Below, piece after piece: positions 57,507 to 64,000 of a DNA stretch of 64,000 bases. The stretch is from Sphingomonadaceae bacterium. GTDB taxonomy: Bacteria > Pseudomonadota > Alphaproteobacteria > Sphingomonadales > Sphingomonadaceae. Position numbers and translations under genes: made by a program. The DNA is taken from the NCBI GenBank assembly GCA_030147805.1, contig JASBUR010000006.1, positions 62,001-126,000 of the forward strand, given 5' to 3'. The stretch's first letter is position 1. Every line of letters begins with the position of its first letter. The notes below the pieces were generated by a model. That model had not been told where the DNA came from, did no database searches, and saw only the letters and a program-made list of their open reading frames with translations.

Positions 57507-59573
57507 TTATGGTGAACCGGTCGCCGACAGCGTGAAGCTGAACAGCGCGCCGCCGCCCGGCGCATTGGCAGCGGCGATCCGGCCGCCGTGATCGTCGATG
57601 ATCGAGCGGCAGATCGACAGCCCGATTCCCATCCCGTCGGGCTTGGTGGTGAAGAAGCTGGCGAACAGGCTGCCGAGATGTTCGGGGGCGAAGCCGGGGC
57701 CGCTGTCCTCGATCTCGATCGCCACGCCGTCGTCGGCCGCGCGGCTACGCACCGTGATCGCGCGGCGCGCGCTGCGCGTCCCCGCCATCGCCTGCATGGC
57801 GTTGACCATCAGGTTGACCAGCACCTGCTGGAGCTGAGTACGATCGCCGCGCACCGGCGGCAGCGCCGGCGCGAGGTCGAGCCGCAGCGCCACGCCCTGC
57901 GCCTGCAGCTCGTGCGCAAGGAACAGCGACGCTTCCTCGACGAGCGCGTTGACCGACAGCTCGGCGCGGGTCGGCGCCGACGGCGTGGCGATGCCGCGGA
58001 TACGCTTGATGATGTCGGCGGCGCGGCGCGCGTCGGCGACCATGCGCGCGTTGAGCTGGCGCACCTCCTCGATATCGGGCTCGGGGCGCGACAGCCAGCG
58101 CAGCCCCGCCTCGCCGTTGGTGGCGATCGCGGCGAGCGGCTGATTCACTTCATGCGCGATCGAAGCGGTGAGCTCGCCGAGCGTCGCGATGCGCGCGGCG
58201 CGCGCGAAATCGGCCTGAACGCGCTGCAGCGCAGCCTGCGCCTCGACGCGGTCGGTCAGGTCCATGAAGGTTACGACGTTGATGCCGAGATCGGTCAGCA
58301 GCGGCGGGAAGGCGATATTGTAGAGCACGTCGACGACGCGGCCGTCGCGCGTCGCGATCTTCGTCTCCTCGACATAGCCGATCTCGCCGCGCAGCCGCGC
58401 CAGCAGCGAGCGGCGGATGGTGTCGGGCCGAACCTGCCAGGCCGGCGCGATCGGCCCGTAGAGATCGGCGGGCGCGGTGACGCCGAACAGCTTGAGCGCC
58501 GCCTGATTGACCTCGTCGACGGCGACGAGCTGCAGGATTTCGTCGAGAAAGGCGGCGTCGCCTTCGAGCATCGCGGCCACGTCCGCGCCCGCCGCCTGCA
58601 ACGCCGCGATGCGCACGAACAGGCCGCGCATATCGAGCTGCAGCAGCGCGACGGGCATATGGTGGAACAAGGTGCGGTAGCGCGTCTCGCTGTGGCGCAG
58701 GTCGGCTTCGGCCGCGGTGCGGTCGGAGACGTCGATGACCCCGATGAGCAAGGTGCCCTTGGCAATCGATTCGGGCGGGAAGGCAGCGGTGAACAGCGCG
58801 TCGAAGATTCGCCCGTCGAGCGTCCTGAGCGGCGTTTCGGTGACGTAGTTGGGCTTGCGACCGATGGCGGCGAGCACGCTCGCGGCAAAGACAGGCAGGC
58901 TCTCGTCGGGCCAGAAGGGCGCGAGGTCGCGCAGCAGCTCCGGCTTGTCGCCACGCCCGAAGAGCGCCACCCCCTGCTCGTTGACGTCGATGACGCGCGC
59001 GGCGCGGATCATCGCCCGCACATAGTCGGGATGCGCCGCGAAATGCGCGGCGAAGTCGGTGACGCCGCTGGCGCGCAGCTCGCGCAGCATGCTGCCGATC
59101 GGCGCGAAGTCGATTTCCCAGAACGCCGCCGCCATCGCCTGGAACAGGTTGCGATAACGATATTCGCTGCGGTGCAGCGCCTCCTCGATCTCGCGGCGCT
59201 CGGTGACGTCACGCCCGGTCTCGATGATCTCGATCACCTCGCCCGCCGCATCGCGGCGCACCGACCAGCGCGCCTCGATGGTGAGCGTGCGGCCATCGGC
59301 GGCGGTCCGCACCAGCCGCCCCTCCCAGCGCCCGGTCTCGATCGCCTGCGCGTCGCGGGCGGCGTCGCGCTCGGCGCGGCGCAGCGGCAGCAGGTCGTTG
59401 ACGCGGCGGCCGATCGCCTGTTCACGCGTCCAGCCGTAGAGCGTTTCCGACGCGGCGTTCCACGACCGGATGCAGCCGGCGCGGTCACGCACGAAGATGC
59501 TGTCGTGGACGAGATCGAGGAGGTCGCGCGCATCGCCCGCCCCCGCCCTGCCGCTGTCGTCGCGCGCCGCCAT
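57507..59573 (-). CDS. Multi-PAS sensor histidine kinase (FixL-like), module 2
   Basis: A 688-residue cytoplasmic kinase with three PAS regions (about residues 15-125, 135-285 and 290-430; LLDLVHDSIFVRDRAGCIRSWN, VTERREIEEALHRSEYRYRNLF, VSDRTAAEADLRHSETRYRTLF). The HisKA site is H474 (ASIAHEVNQPLAA). The HATPase domain carries NLMVNAMQA, DSGPGF and GMGIGLSICR. From residue about 450 it is very like the module 1 kinase. Last gene of an operon after the FixJ-type regulator and receiver. Signal unknown; no haem-type FixL histidine context could be confirmed. Confidence 0.93.
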   Translation of the reverse strand: MAARDDSGRAGAGDARDLLDLVHDSIFVRDRAGCIRSWNAASETLYGWTREQAIGRRVNDLLPLRRAERDAARDAQAIETGRWEGRLVRTAADGRTLTIEARWSVRRDAAGEVIEIIETGRDVTERREIEEALHRSEYRYRNLFQAMAAAFWEIDFAPIGSMLRELRASGVTDFAAHFAAHPDYVRAMIRAARVIDVNEQGVALFGRGDKPELLRDLAPFWPDESLPVFAASVLAAIGRKPNYVTETPLRTLDGRIFDALFTAAFPPESIAKGTLLIGVIDVSDRTAAEADLRHSETRYRTLFHHMPVALLQLDMRGLFVRIAALQAAGADVAAMLEGDAAFLDEILQLVAVDEVNQAALKLFGVTAPADLYGPIAPAWQVRPDTIRRSLLARLRGEIGYVEETKIATRDGRVVDVLYNIAFPPLLTDLGINVVTFMDLTDRVEAQAALQRVQADFARAARIATLGELTASIAHEVNQPLAAIATNGEAGLRWLSRPEPDIEEVRQLNARMVADARRAADIIKRIRGIATPSAPTRAELSVNALVEEASLFLAHELQAQGVALRLDLAPALPPVRGDRTQLQQVLVNLMVNAMQAMAGTRSARRAITVRSRAADDGVAIEIEDSGPGFAPEHLGSLFASFFTTKPDGMGIGLSICRSIIDDHGGRIAAANAPGGGALFSFTLSATGSP

Positions 59574-59611
59574 CGTGCGAGACTAACGCAGCGAACCGGG
59601 AACCGAAATCG

Positions 59612-59971
59612 TCATGCAACGAGCGCCTGCTCGATGCAGGCGATGAGTTCGCTCGCCTCGAACGGCTTGGTGAGCAGGCACATCGCGCCGCTGTCGCGGA
59701 CGCGCTCGCGCAGCGCCGGTTCGCTGCGCGCGGTGATCATGATGACCGGCGTGGTGTCCTGCGCGGCGGCGAGCCGCTGCTTCAGCTCGATGCCGCTCAG
59801 GCCCGGCATGTGGATGTCGGTCACGATGCAGTCGAAACCCGCCGCGCCGCCCGCCGCCAGAAACTGTTCGGCCGAATCGAAGCCGCTGGCGCCATAGCCG
59901 AACGAGCGGACCAGGCTGACCAGCGCGCCACGCAGCGATTCATCGTCGTCGATAATCGAAACCTGCGGCAC
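59612..59971 (-). CDS. Single-domain response regulator (receiver only), module 2
   Basis: A 119-residue receiver with D8-D9-D10, D52 (CIVTDIHMPG) and K102 (LLTKPF). The start is a GTG at 59971, with AAGGA 6 nt upstream; a longer frame has an arginine-rich tail not seen in receivers. It stands 38 nt before the kinase and counts as the equivalent of the receiver at 49850-50215. Confidence 0.9.
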   Translation of the reverse strand: MPQVSIIDDDESLRGALVSLVRSFGYGASGFDSAEQFLAAGGAAGFDCIVTDIHMPGLSGIELKQRLAAAQDTTPVIMITARSEPALRERVRDSGAMCLLTKPFEASELIACIEQALVA

Positions 59972-60055
59972 GCAACGTCCTTCCCACGAGCGCCCGCCGC
60001 GCGAGGTTGCGCGGCGGGTGCGCCGATCTTTCCGTCGCACATCGGCCGGACGGCA

Positions 60056-60070
60056 GAAATAATCCCTAGG
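60056..60070. promoter_or_regulatory. Weak variant of the dyad upstream of the module 2 receiver
   Basis: Positions 60055-60070 read TAATC-CCTAGG-TGTTA. The first half-site and spacer fit the dyad family loosely, but the second half does not. It closely resembles the 60757-60772 segment (TCATA-CCATGG-TGTTA), so module 2 may have its own site version. Confidence 0.3.
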
Positions 60071-60072
60071 TG

Positions 60073-60702
60073 TTAGGCCTGGCGCAGGCTGAGCGTGTCG
60101 GCCATGCGCACCAGATCGGCGAGCGTGCGCGCGCCCATCTTGCGCATCGCCGAGCCGCGGTGGATCTTCACCGTCACCTCGCTCAGCGCGAGATCGCCCG
60201 CCACCTGCTTGTTCATCTTGCCGGCGGTGACCAGCGTCATCACCTGCCGCTCGCGCGGCGACAGCGTCTCGAAGCGATGCTTGATCGTCGCGGTGCCGCC
60301 CTCCTCGGCTCGTCGCTTCGCATCGCGCTCCATCGCCACCGCGACGGCGTCGAGCATGTCCTGGTCGCGGAACGGCTTGGCGAGGAAGTCGACCGCGCCG
60401 GCCTTCATGCCGCGCACCGACATCGGGATGTCGCCGTGACCGGTCATCAGGATCACCGGCATGCCGATGCCGTTCTCGGCGAGCTGCACCTGGAAATCGA
60501 GCCCGCTGGTTCCCGGCAGCCGGATATCGAGGACGATGCAGCCCGGGACGGCCGGATCGACCCCGTCGAGAAACTCCTTCGCCGAGCCATAGAGGCGCGG
60601 CGTGAGCCCGACCGAGCGGAACAGGCTGCCGAGCGCGTCGCGCAGCGATTCATCGTCGTCGACGACATGGACGATCGGTGGGACGGACGCGGCCTCGGCC
60701 AT
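60073..60702 (-). CDS. FixJ/NarL-type response regulator, module 2
   Basis: A 209-residue regulator with D15-D17, D59 (IVLDIRLPG), K109 (LAKPF) and a LuxR-type HTH (LSPRERQVMTLVTAGKMNKQVA and LSEVTVKIHRGSAMRKMG). Residue numbering is the same as in the module 1 regulator, and most recognition-helix residues are conserved, so the two may bind similar DNA. ATG at 60702 with GGAG upstream. First gene of the FixJ-receiver-kinase operon. Confidence 0.93.
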   Translation of the reverse strand: MAEAASVPPIVHVVDDDESLRDALGSLFRSVGLTPRLYGSAKEFLDGVDPAVPGCIVLDIRLPGTSGLDFQVQLAENGIGMPVILMTGHGDIPMSVRGMKAGAVDFLAKPFRDQDMLDAVAVAMERDAKRRAEEGGTATIKHRFETLSPRERQVMTLVTAGKMNKQVAGDLALSEVTVKIHRGSAMRKMGARTLADLVRMADTLSLRQA

Positions 60703-60746
60703 GGTTCCACTCCGTTGGGGCGCAGGAACCATAGCCGGTGCCGGCA

Positions 60747-60782
60747 CCGCTGCCGATCATACCATGGTGTTATCGGCAGCGG
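60747..60782. promoter_or_regulatory. 36-bp imperfect palindrome between hydrolase and FixJ-type gene
   Basis: CCGCTGCCGAT (60747-60757) is exactly complementary to ATCGGCAGCGG (60772-60782). The 14-nt spacer is centred on the palindrome ACCATGGT (60761-60768). It may terminate hydrolase transcripts or act as an operator for the regulator gene, whose start is 45 nt away. Confidence 0.5.
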
Positions 60783-60791
60783 CAGACCGGA

Positions 60792-61637
60792 TCAGGCGCG
60801 TTCGCCCTCGACCGCCTCGCCGCGGGCGAAGGCCAGCAGGTCGCGGTTGAATTCGTCCTGCTGCGACACCGGCAGGCCGTGGCTGCCGCCCGGGTAGACC
60901 TTGATCCGCGCGCCCGGCACCAGCTTGACCGCGGCGAGCGCCGCGACGTCGATCGGCACGATCTGGTCGTCGTCGCCGTGCAGGAAGATCGTCGGGCGAT
61001 CGATCTTCAGCAGGTCGGGGGTATAGTCGACCTCCCAAAACTCATGGATGCAGTCGAGCTGGCCCTTGAGCCCGCCCATCATGCCCTGCAGCCAGAAGCT
61101 GTCGCGGACCCCTTCCGAGAACAGCGCGCCGTCGCGGTTGTAGCCGTAGAAGGGCGTGACCAGATCCTTGTAGAATTGCGCGCGGTTGTCGAAGGTGCCC
61201 TTGCGGATGCCGTCGAACACCTCGATCGGCAGCCCGCCGGGGTTGGCGTCGGTCTTGAGCATCAGCGGCGGCACCGCGCCGACGAACACCACTTTCGCAA
61301 CCCGCGCCGTGCCGTGCCGGCCGATATAATGCGCAACCTCGCCGCCGCCGGTCGAATGGCCGACGAGGATGACGTCCGTGAGGTCGAGCGCCTCGATCAG
61401 GTCGGCGAGATCGTCGGCATAATGGTCCATGTCGTTGCCGTCCCAGGTCTGGTCGGAACGGCCGTGGCTGCGGCGGTCGTGCGCAATGACGCGGAAGCCC
61501 TGCGCGCCGAAGAACACCATCTGCGCGTCCCAGGCGTCGGCGCTGAGCGGCCAGCCGTGCGAGAACAGCATCGGCTGCCCGCTGCCCCAGTCCTTGTAGA
61601 AGATGCGCGTGCCGTCCTTGGTGGTGATCGTCGCCAT
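60792..61637 (-). CDS. Alpha/beta hydrolase, cofactor-free haloperoxidase/perhydrolase-like
   Basis: A 281-residue hydrolase with the oxyanion segment [12 protein letters not shown], nucleophile S95 (VGHSTGGGE), an acid in HGDDDQIVP and a histidine in GGSHG. The pattern [19 protein letters not shown] is typical of non-haem chloroperoxidase-like esterases. These hydrolyse esters and may form peracids. It is divergent from the OsmC gene. Confidence 0.9.
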   Translation of the reverse strand: MATITTKDGTRIFYKDWGSGQPMLFSHGWPLSADAWDAQMVFFGAQGFRVIAHDRRSHGRSDQTWDGNDMDHYADDLADLIEALDLTDVILVGHSTGGGEVAHYIGRHGTARVAKVVFVGAVPPLMLKTDANPGGLPIEVFDGIRKGTFDNRAQFYKDLVTPFYGYNRDGALFSEGVRDSFWLQGMMGGLKGQLDCIHEFWEVDYTPDLLKIDRPTIFLHGDDDQIVPIDVAALAAVKLVPGARIKVYPGGSHGLPVSQQDEFNRDLLAFARGEAVEGERA

Positions 61638-61703
61638 GAATGTCCTCCTGCTGGCCGAATGATGCCGGCAGGGTGCGACACCGCGACGACAGGCGGAATC
61701 CTA

Positions 61704-61717
61704 CGGCGATATCGCCG
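61704..61717. promoter_or_regulatory. 14-bp perfect palindrome in the hydrolase/OsmC divergent promoter
   Basis: CGGCGAT-ATCGCCG, 67-80 nt upstream of the hydrolase start, flanked by CTA and ATTAG. A candidate operator in the 179-nt divergent region. Confidence 0.45.
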
Positions 61718-61741
61718 ATTAGCGCCTTGGGGTGGGACGGC

Positions 61742-61757
61742 TCATCCCGACGTATGG
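61742..61757. promoter_or_regulatory. Dyad TCATC-N6-TATGG upstream of the OsmC gene
   Basis: TCATC-CCGACG-TATGG, centred about 67 nt before the ATG at 61817. TTAGGC around 61781-61786 may be the -10 element. Confidence 0.55.
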
Positions 61758-61816
61758 GTTCGCGGCGCCAGGTGACGCGTTAGGCTTGCCGTCACCCATT
61801 CGCGAAAGGACGCAGC

Positions 61817-62245
61817 ATGAAGATCATTCGCAGCGCATCGGCCGGCTGGACCGGCGGTCTGAAGGACGGCCGCGGGCGCATTTCGACGCAGAGCGGCGCG
61901 CTCGCCGACCATCCCTACGGCTTTGCGAGCCGTTTCGAGGGCGTCGCCGGCACCAATCCCGAGGAGCTGCTCGGCGCGGCGCACGCCGGCTGCTTCACCA
62001 TGGCGCTGTCGCTGATCCTCGGCGAGGCGGGGCTGACCGCGACGAGCCTCGAGACGACCGCCCGGGTCTCGCTCGAACAGGCCGACGGCGGCTTCGCGAT
62101 CACCGCGGTCGCGCTGACGCTGCGCGCGACCATCCCCGGCGTCGACGACGCGACCTTCCAGGAGCTGGCGAGCAAGGCGAAGGCCGGCTGCCCGGTGTCG
62201 AAGGTCCTGAAGGCCGACATCAGCCTGGATGCGCAGCTGGTCTAG
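61817..62245 (+). CDS. OsmC/Ohr-family peroxiredoxin-like protein
   Basis: A 142-residue protein of the OsmC type. The redox cysteines are C59 (AAHAGCFTMALS) and C125 (AKAGCPVSKVL), and E49/E50 in NPEELLGAA is the conserved acidic position. OsmC proteins detoxify organic hydroperoxides using thiols. AAAGGACGCAGC precedes the ATG. Membership in the dyad group supports a stress regulon. Confidence 0.92.
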   Translation: MKIIRSASAGWTGGLKDGRGRISTQSGALADHPYGFASRFEGVAGTNPEELLGAAHAGCFTMALSLILGEAGLTATSLETTARVSLEQADGGFAITAVALTLRATIPGVDDATFQELASKAKAGCPVSKVLKADISLDAQLV

Positions 62246-62262
62246 CGCGACGCGCCCACCCC

Positions 62263-62292
62263 TCGTCATCCCGGCTTTTGCCGGGATGACGA
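62263..62292. repeat. REP-like palindromic intergenic unit
   Basis: TCGTCATCCCGG (62263-62274) and CCGGGATGACGA (62281-62292) are perfect complements with the loop CTTTTG. Palindromes of the form CGTCATCCCGG-loop-CCGGGATGACG are common intergenic repeats in sphingomonads and other alphaproteobacteria. It may also terminate OsmC transcripts. One copy is seen in this window. Confidence 0.65.
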
Positions 62293-62400
62293 ACGTCGGT
62301 CCGGTCTCATACCAACATGTCATCCGCACGCCCGCTCGTCTGATTTCGCGCGCTGGTCATCGTCATAGACTGCGCGCCGGACCCTCGCAGGAGATTTCGG

Positions 62401-63222
62401 ATGACTTCGCCGACCAACAGCATCGTCTTCGTTCACGGCGCCTGGATGACCGCGGCGTCGTGGGACAATTTCATCCCGCCGTTCGCGGCCGCCGGGTTCA
62501 GCGTTCACGTCCCGACCTGGCCGGGCCTCGACGGCCTTTCCGCCGCCGAGATCAACGCCGCGCCGCCCGCCGGCTTCGGCGGCCTGCGGATCGGCACCAT
62601 CGTCGACCATTATGCCGACTTCATCCGCAGCCTGCCCGAGCCGCCGATCCTCGTCGGCCATTCCTTCGGCGGGCTGATCGTCCAGCTGCTGCTCGACCGC
62701 GGGCTCGGCGCCGCGGGCGTCGCGATCGATCCGGCGCCGATCGGCGGCGTGCCCGCCGGCCTTCGCGCGCTGATCTCGGCCTTCCCCATCCTCGCGCGCT
62801 GGAACGGCTGGAAGCGGCCCTATGCGCTCTCGCAGCGCGAGTTCACGGCCAAATTCGCCAACGGCGCCCCTGCCGGCCAGCAGGCTGCGGCCTACCACAG
62901 TGTCGCCATCCCGGCGCCAGGGCGCATCTTCTACCAGGCCGCCTTCATGCTCGGCACCTGGATCAGCCCGCGCCGTCGCAGCGTGCCGCTGCTGATCACC
63001 GGCGGCAGCCGCGACCGGCTGGTGACCCCTTTCATGTCGCGCCTTGCCTTCCGGCGGCAGAGGCGGTCGCCGGCGCGCGCCGACTATCGGCTGTTCGCCG
63101 GCCGCTCGCACTTCCTCACCGCCGAACCCGGCTGGGAGGACGTCGCCGATACCGTGCTGCGCTGGATCGAGACGGTATCGGGCGTCCGGCCGACGCTGCC
63201 CGCCTTCTGCCGCGCGGCCTGA
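62401..63222 (+). CDS. Alpha/beta hydrolase
   Basis: A 273-residue hydrolase with FVHGAWMTAASWDNF (oxyanion region), nucleophile S88 (LVGHSFGGLI), an acid in ITGGSRDRLVTP and a histidine in AGRSHFL. AGGAG lies 7 nt before the ATG. Substrate unknown. Both neighbours on this strand, OsmC and the SDR, have dyad sites. Confidence 0.9.
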   Translation: MTSPTNSIVFVHGAWMTAASWDNFIPPFAAAGFSVHVPTWPGLDGLSAAEINAAPPAGFGGLRIGTIVDHYADFIRSLPEPPILVGHSFGGLIVQLLLDRGLGAAGVAIDPAPIGGVPAGLRALISAFPILARWNGWKRPYALSQREFTAKFANGAPAGQQAAAYHSVAIPAPGRIFYQAAFMLGTWISPRRRSVPLLITGGSRDRLVTPFMSRLAFRRQRRSPARADYRLFAGRSHFLTAEPGWEDVADTVLRWIETVSGVRPTLPAFCRAA

Positions 63223-63232
63223 ACGCGGCCCG

Positions 63233-63248
63233 CTATACCAAGATATAG
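63233..63248. promoter_or_regulatory. Dyad CTATA-N6-TATAG upstream of hairpin array and SDR
   Basis: CTATA-CCAAGA-TATAG, a perfectly symmetric pair of half-sites. A -10-like GCATAAGG (about 63293-63300) follows after some 45 nt, just before the hairpin array that starts at 63306. Confidence 0.65.
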
Positions 63249-63305
63249 GTTCGCCGGCCGCCTGGATGATGGGCGCCGGCCGCGGCGGGCAGGCATAAGG
63301 GGGGC

Positions 63306-63400
63306 ACGACGAAACCTCCCCCGATCGTCGTCCCGGCGCATCCCTCCCCCCGGATGCGCTCCGGGCGGGCCGGCTTCCCCCTCCCTCGCCGGCCCGCCCG
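63306..63400 (+). ncRNA. Three tandem hairpins with CCTCC loops: candidate anti-Shine-Dalgarno small RNA or leader
   Basis: Hairpin 1 has arms at 63306-63312 and 63325-63331, loop AACCTCCCCCGA. Hairpin 2 has arms at 63336-63343 and 63352-63359, loop CTCCCCCC. Hairpin 3 has arms at 63362-63374 and 63388-63400, loop TTCCCCCTCCCTC. All arms are perfect complements (7, 8 and 13 bp). Each loop, or loop plus closing base, contains CCTCC, the complement of GGAGG. This arrangement resembles the CcsR/cuckoo small RNAs of other alphaproteobacteria. It ends 27 nt before the SDR start, so it may be a free RNA, a 5' leader, or both. Confidence 0.55.
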
Positions 63401-63427
63401 CTCCGGGGCTCTCCGAAAGGACCGATC

Positions 63428-64000
63428 ATGCCGCACCGCCAGACTGCTCTCATCACCGGCGCCTCCGCCGGGATCGGCGCGACCTATGCCGACCGCCTCG
63501 CCCGCCGCGGCTATGATCTCGTGCTCGTGGCGCGCGACGGCAGCCGCCTCGCCGCACTCGCCGACCGGCTGGCCGGCGAAACCGGCCGCAGGATCGACGT
63601 CCTTCGCGCCGATCTCACCGACCGGACGCAGCTCGCCCGCGTCGAGGAGCGTCTCGCTGACGATCCGGCGATCGCGCTGCTGGTCAACAATGCCGGGCTG
63701 TCGCTCGACGGCACCGTGGCCACCGCCCCGGCCGTCGACATCGAGCGGCTCATCGCGCTCAACGTCACTGCGCCGACGCTGCTCGCCGCCGCCGCGGCGC
63801 GCGCCTTCGCGCCGCGCGGCACCGGTACCATCGTCAACATCGCGTCGGTGCTGGCGCTGGCGCCCGAGCTGTTCGACGCCGGCTACAGCGCGACCAAGGC
63901 GTTCGTCCTCACGCTCAGCCAGGGCCTTGCTGCCGAGATCGGCGGAAAGGGCGTCCACGTCCAGGCCGTGCTGCCCGGCGCGACGCGCACCGAGATCTGG
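63428..64000 (+). CDS. SDR family oxidoreductase, 3' truncated by the window end
   Basis: The frame is open from the ATG at 63428 to the end of the window (191 codons). AAAGGACCGATC precedes the start. TGASAGIGATYADRLARRGYDLVLVARD is the cofactor loop and NADP-type basic segment, followed by NNAGLS, IASVLA and YSATKAFVLTLS (Tyr/Lys). This resembles the DltE-like or acyl-reductase-like SDR subgroup. It is preceded by the hairpin array and the dyad, so its expression is probably stress controlled. Confidence 0.9.
   Translation, partial: MPHRQTALITGASAGIGATYADRLARRGYDLVLVARDGSRLAALADRLAGETGRRIDVLRADLTDRTQLARVEERLADDPAIALLVNNAGLSLDGTVATAPAVDIERLIALNVTAPTLLAAAAARAFAPRGTGTIVNIASVLALAPELFDAGYSATKAFVLTLSQGLAAEIGGKGVHVQAVLPGATRTEIW

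Noticed and set aside
57500-57512. CTATACCTTATGG upstream of the thioesterase as an eighth dyad
   Set aside because: Half-site spacing is two bases instead of six, so it does not fit the pattern.

Overview
The window is about 64 kb of very GC-rich DNA with dense operons, frequent ATGA/GTGA gene overlaps, many TonB-dependent receptors (five complete) and FixJ-type two-component proteins. Together with the REP-like CGTCATCCCGG palindrome this points to a free-living alphaproteobacterium, most likely a sphingomonad. That assignment is an inference from gene content. No rRNA, tRNA, CRISPR array, insertion sequence or phage gene was recognised.

Left part (1-8.1 kb): a peptide and amino-acid block. 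It holds the 3' end of a POT peptide transporter, a TonB-dependent receptor (TBDR), a penicillin-binding-protein-like serine hydrolase and a lipoprotein membrane dipeptidase, all on +. An Lrp/AsnC regulator (-) is divergent from a leucine-type dehydrogenase, which overlaps a small ACT-like protein gene.

Catabolic supercluster (8-40.4 kb): a long minus-strand run (22.3 to 8.0 kb) encodes an amidohydrolase, TetR regulator, acyl-CoA synthetase, two acyl-CoA dehydrogenases, enoyl-CoA hydratase, LysR regulator, MFS transporter, TBDR, EthD-domain protein, second MFS transporter and SDR. Divergent from it on + are an SDR, a cytochrome c/PQQ dehydrogenase and a molybdopterin hydroxylase subunit. Next come a small HTH-like protein, a second Lrp, an exported amidohydrolase with its TBDR, a cyclase-TBDR-SDR-SDR operon (-) and a divergent SDR / degenerate SDR / EthD operon (+). 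Oxidation, CoA activation, beta-oxidation and ring handling of an organic acid, terpenoid or aromatic substrate is plausible; the substrate cannot be read from the sequence. The MFS, TBDR, EthD and SDR types each occur twice.

Right part (40.4-64 kb): a tripartite RND efflux operon with a small leading gene, a DoxX protein, and two parallel signalling modules, each with a PAS histidine kinase, a FixJ/NarL-type regulator and a single-domain receiver. Also here are a small membrane protein, a TBDR, a chemoreceptor, a DUF2332 protein, a thioesterase, two alpha/beta hydrolases, an OsmC-like protein and the start of an SDR.

The most interesting non-coding signals are in the right part. A dyad of the form CTATA-N6-TATAG stands in front of the RND operon, the DoxX gene, a receiver gene, the small membrane protein, the OsmC gene and the last SDR, plus one gene-free stretch. 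This suggests one undescribed regulon next to its likely regulators. Ahead of the last SDR there are three consecutive hairpins, each presenting a CCTCC (anti-Shine-Dalgarno) loop, which looks like a small RNA or a regulatory leader. In the catabolic half, a different 16-base element is shared by two distant divergent promoters.
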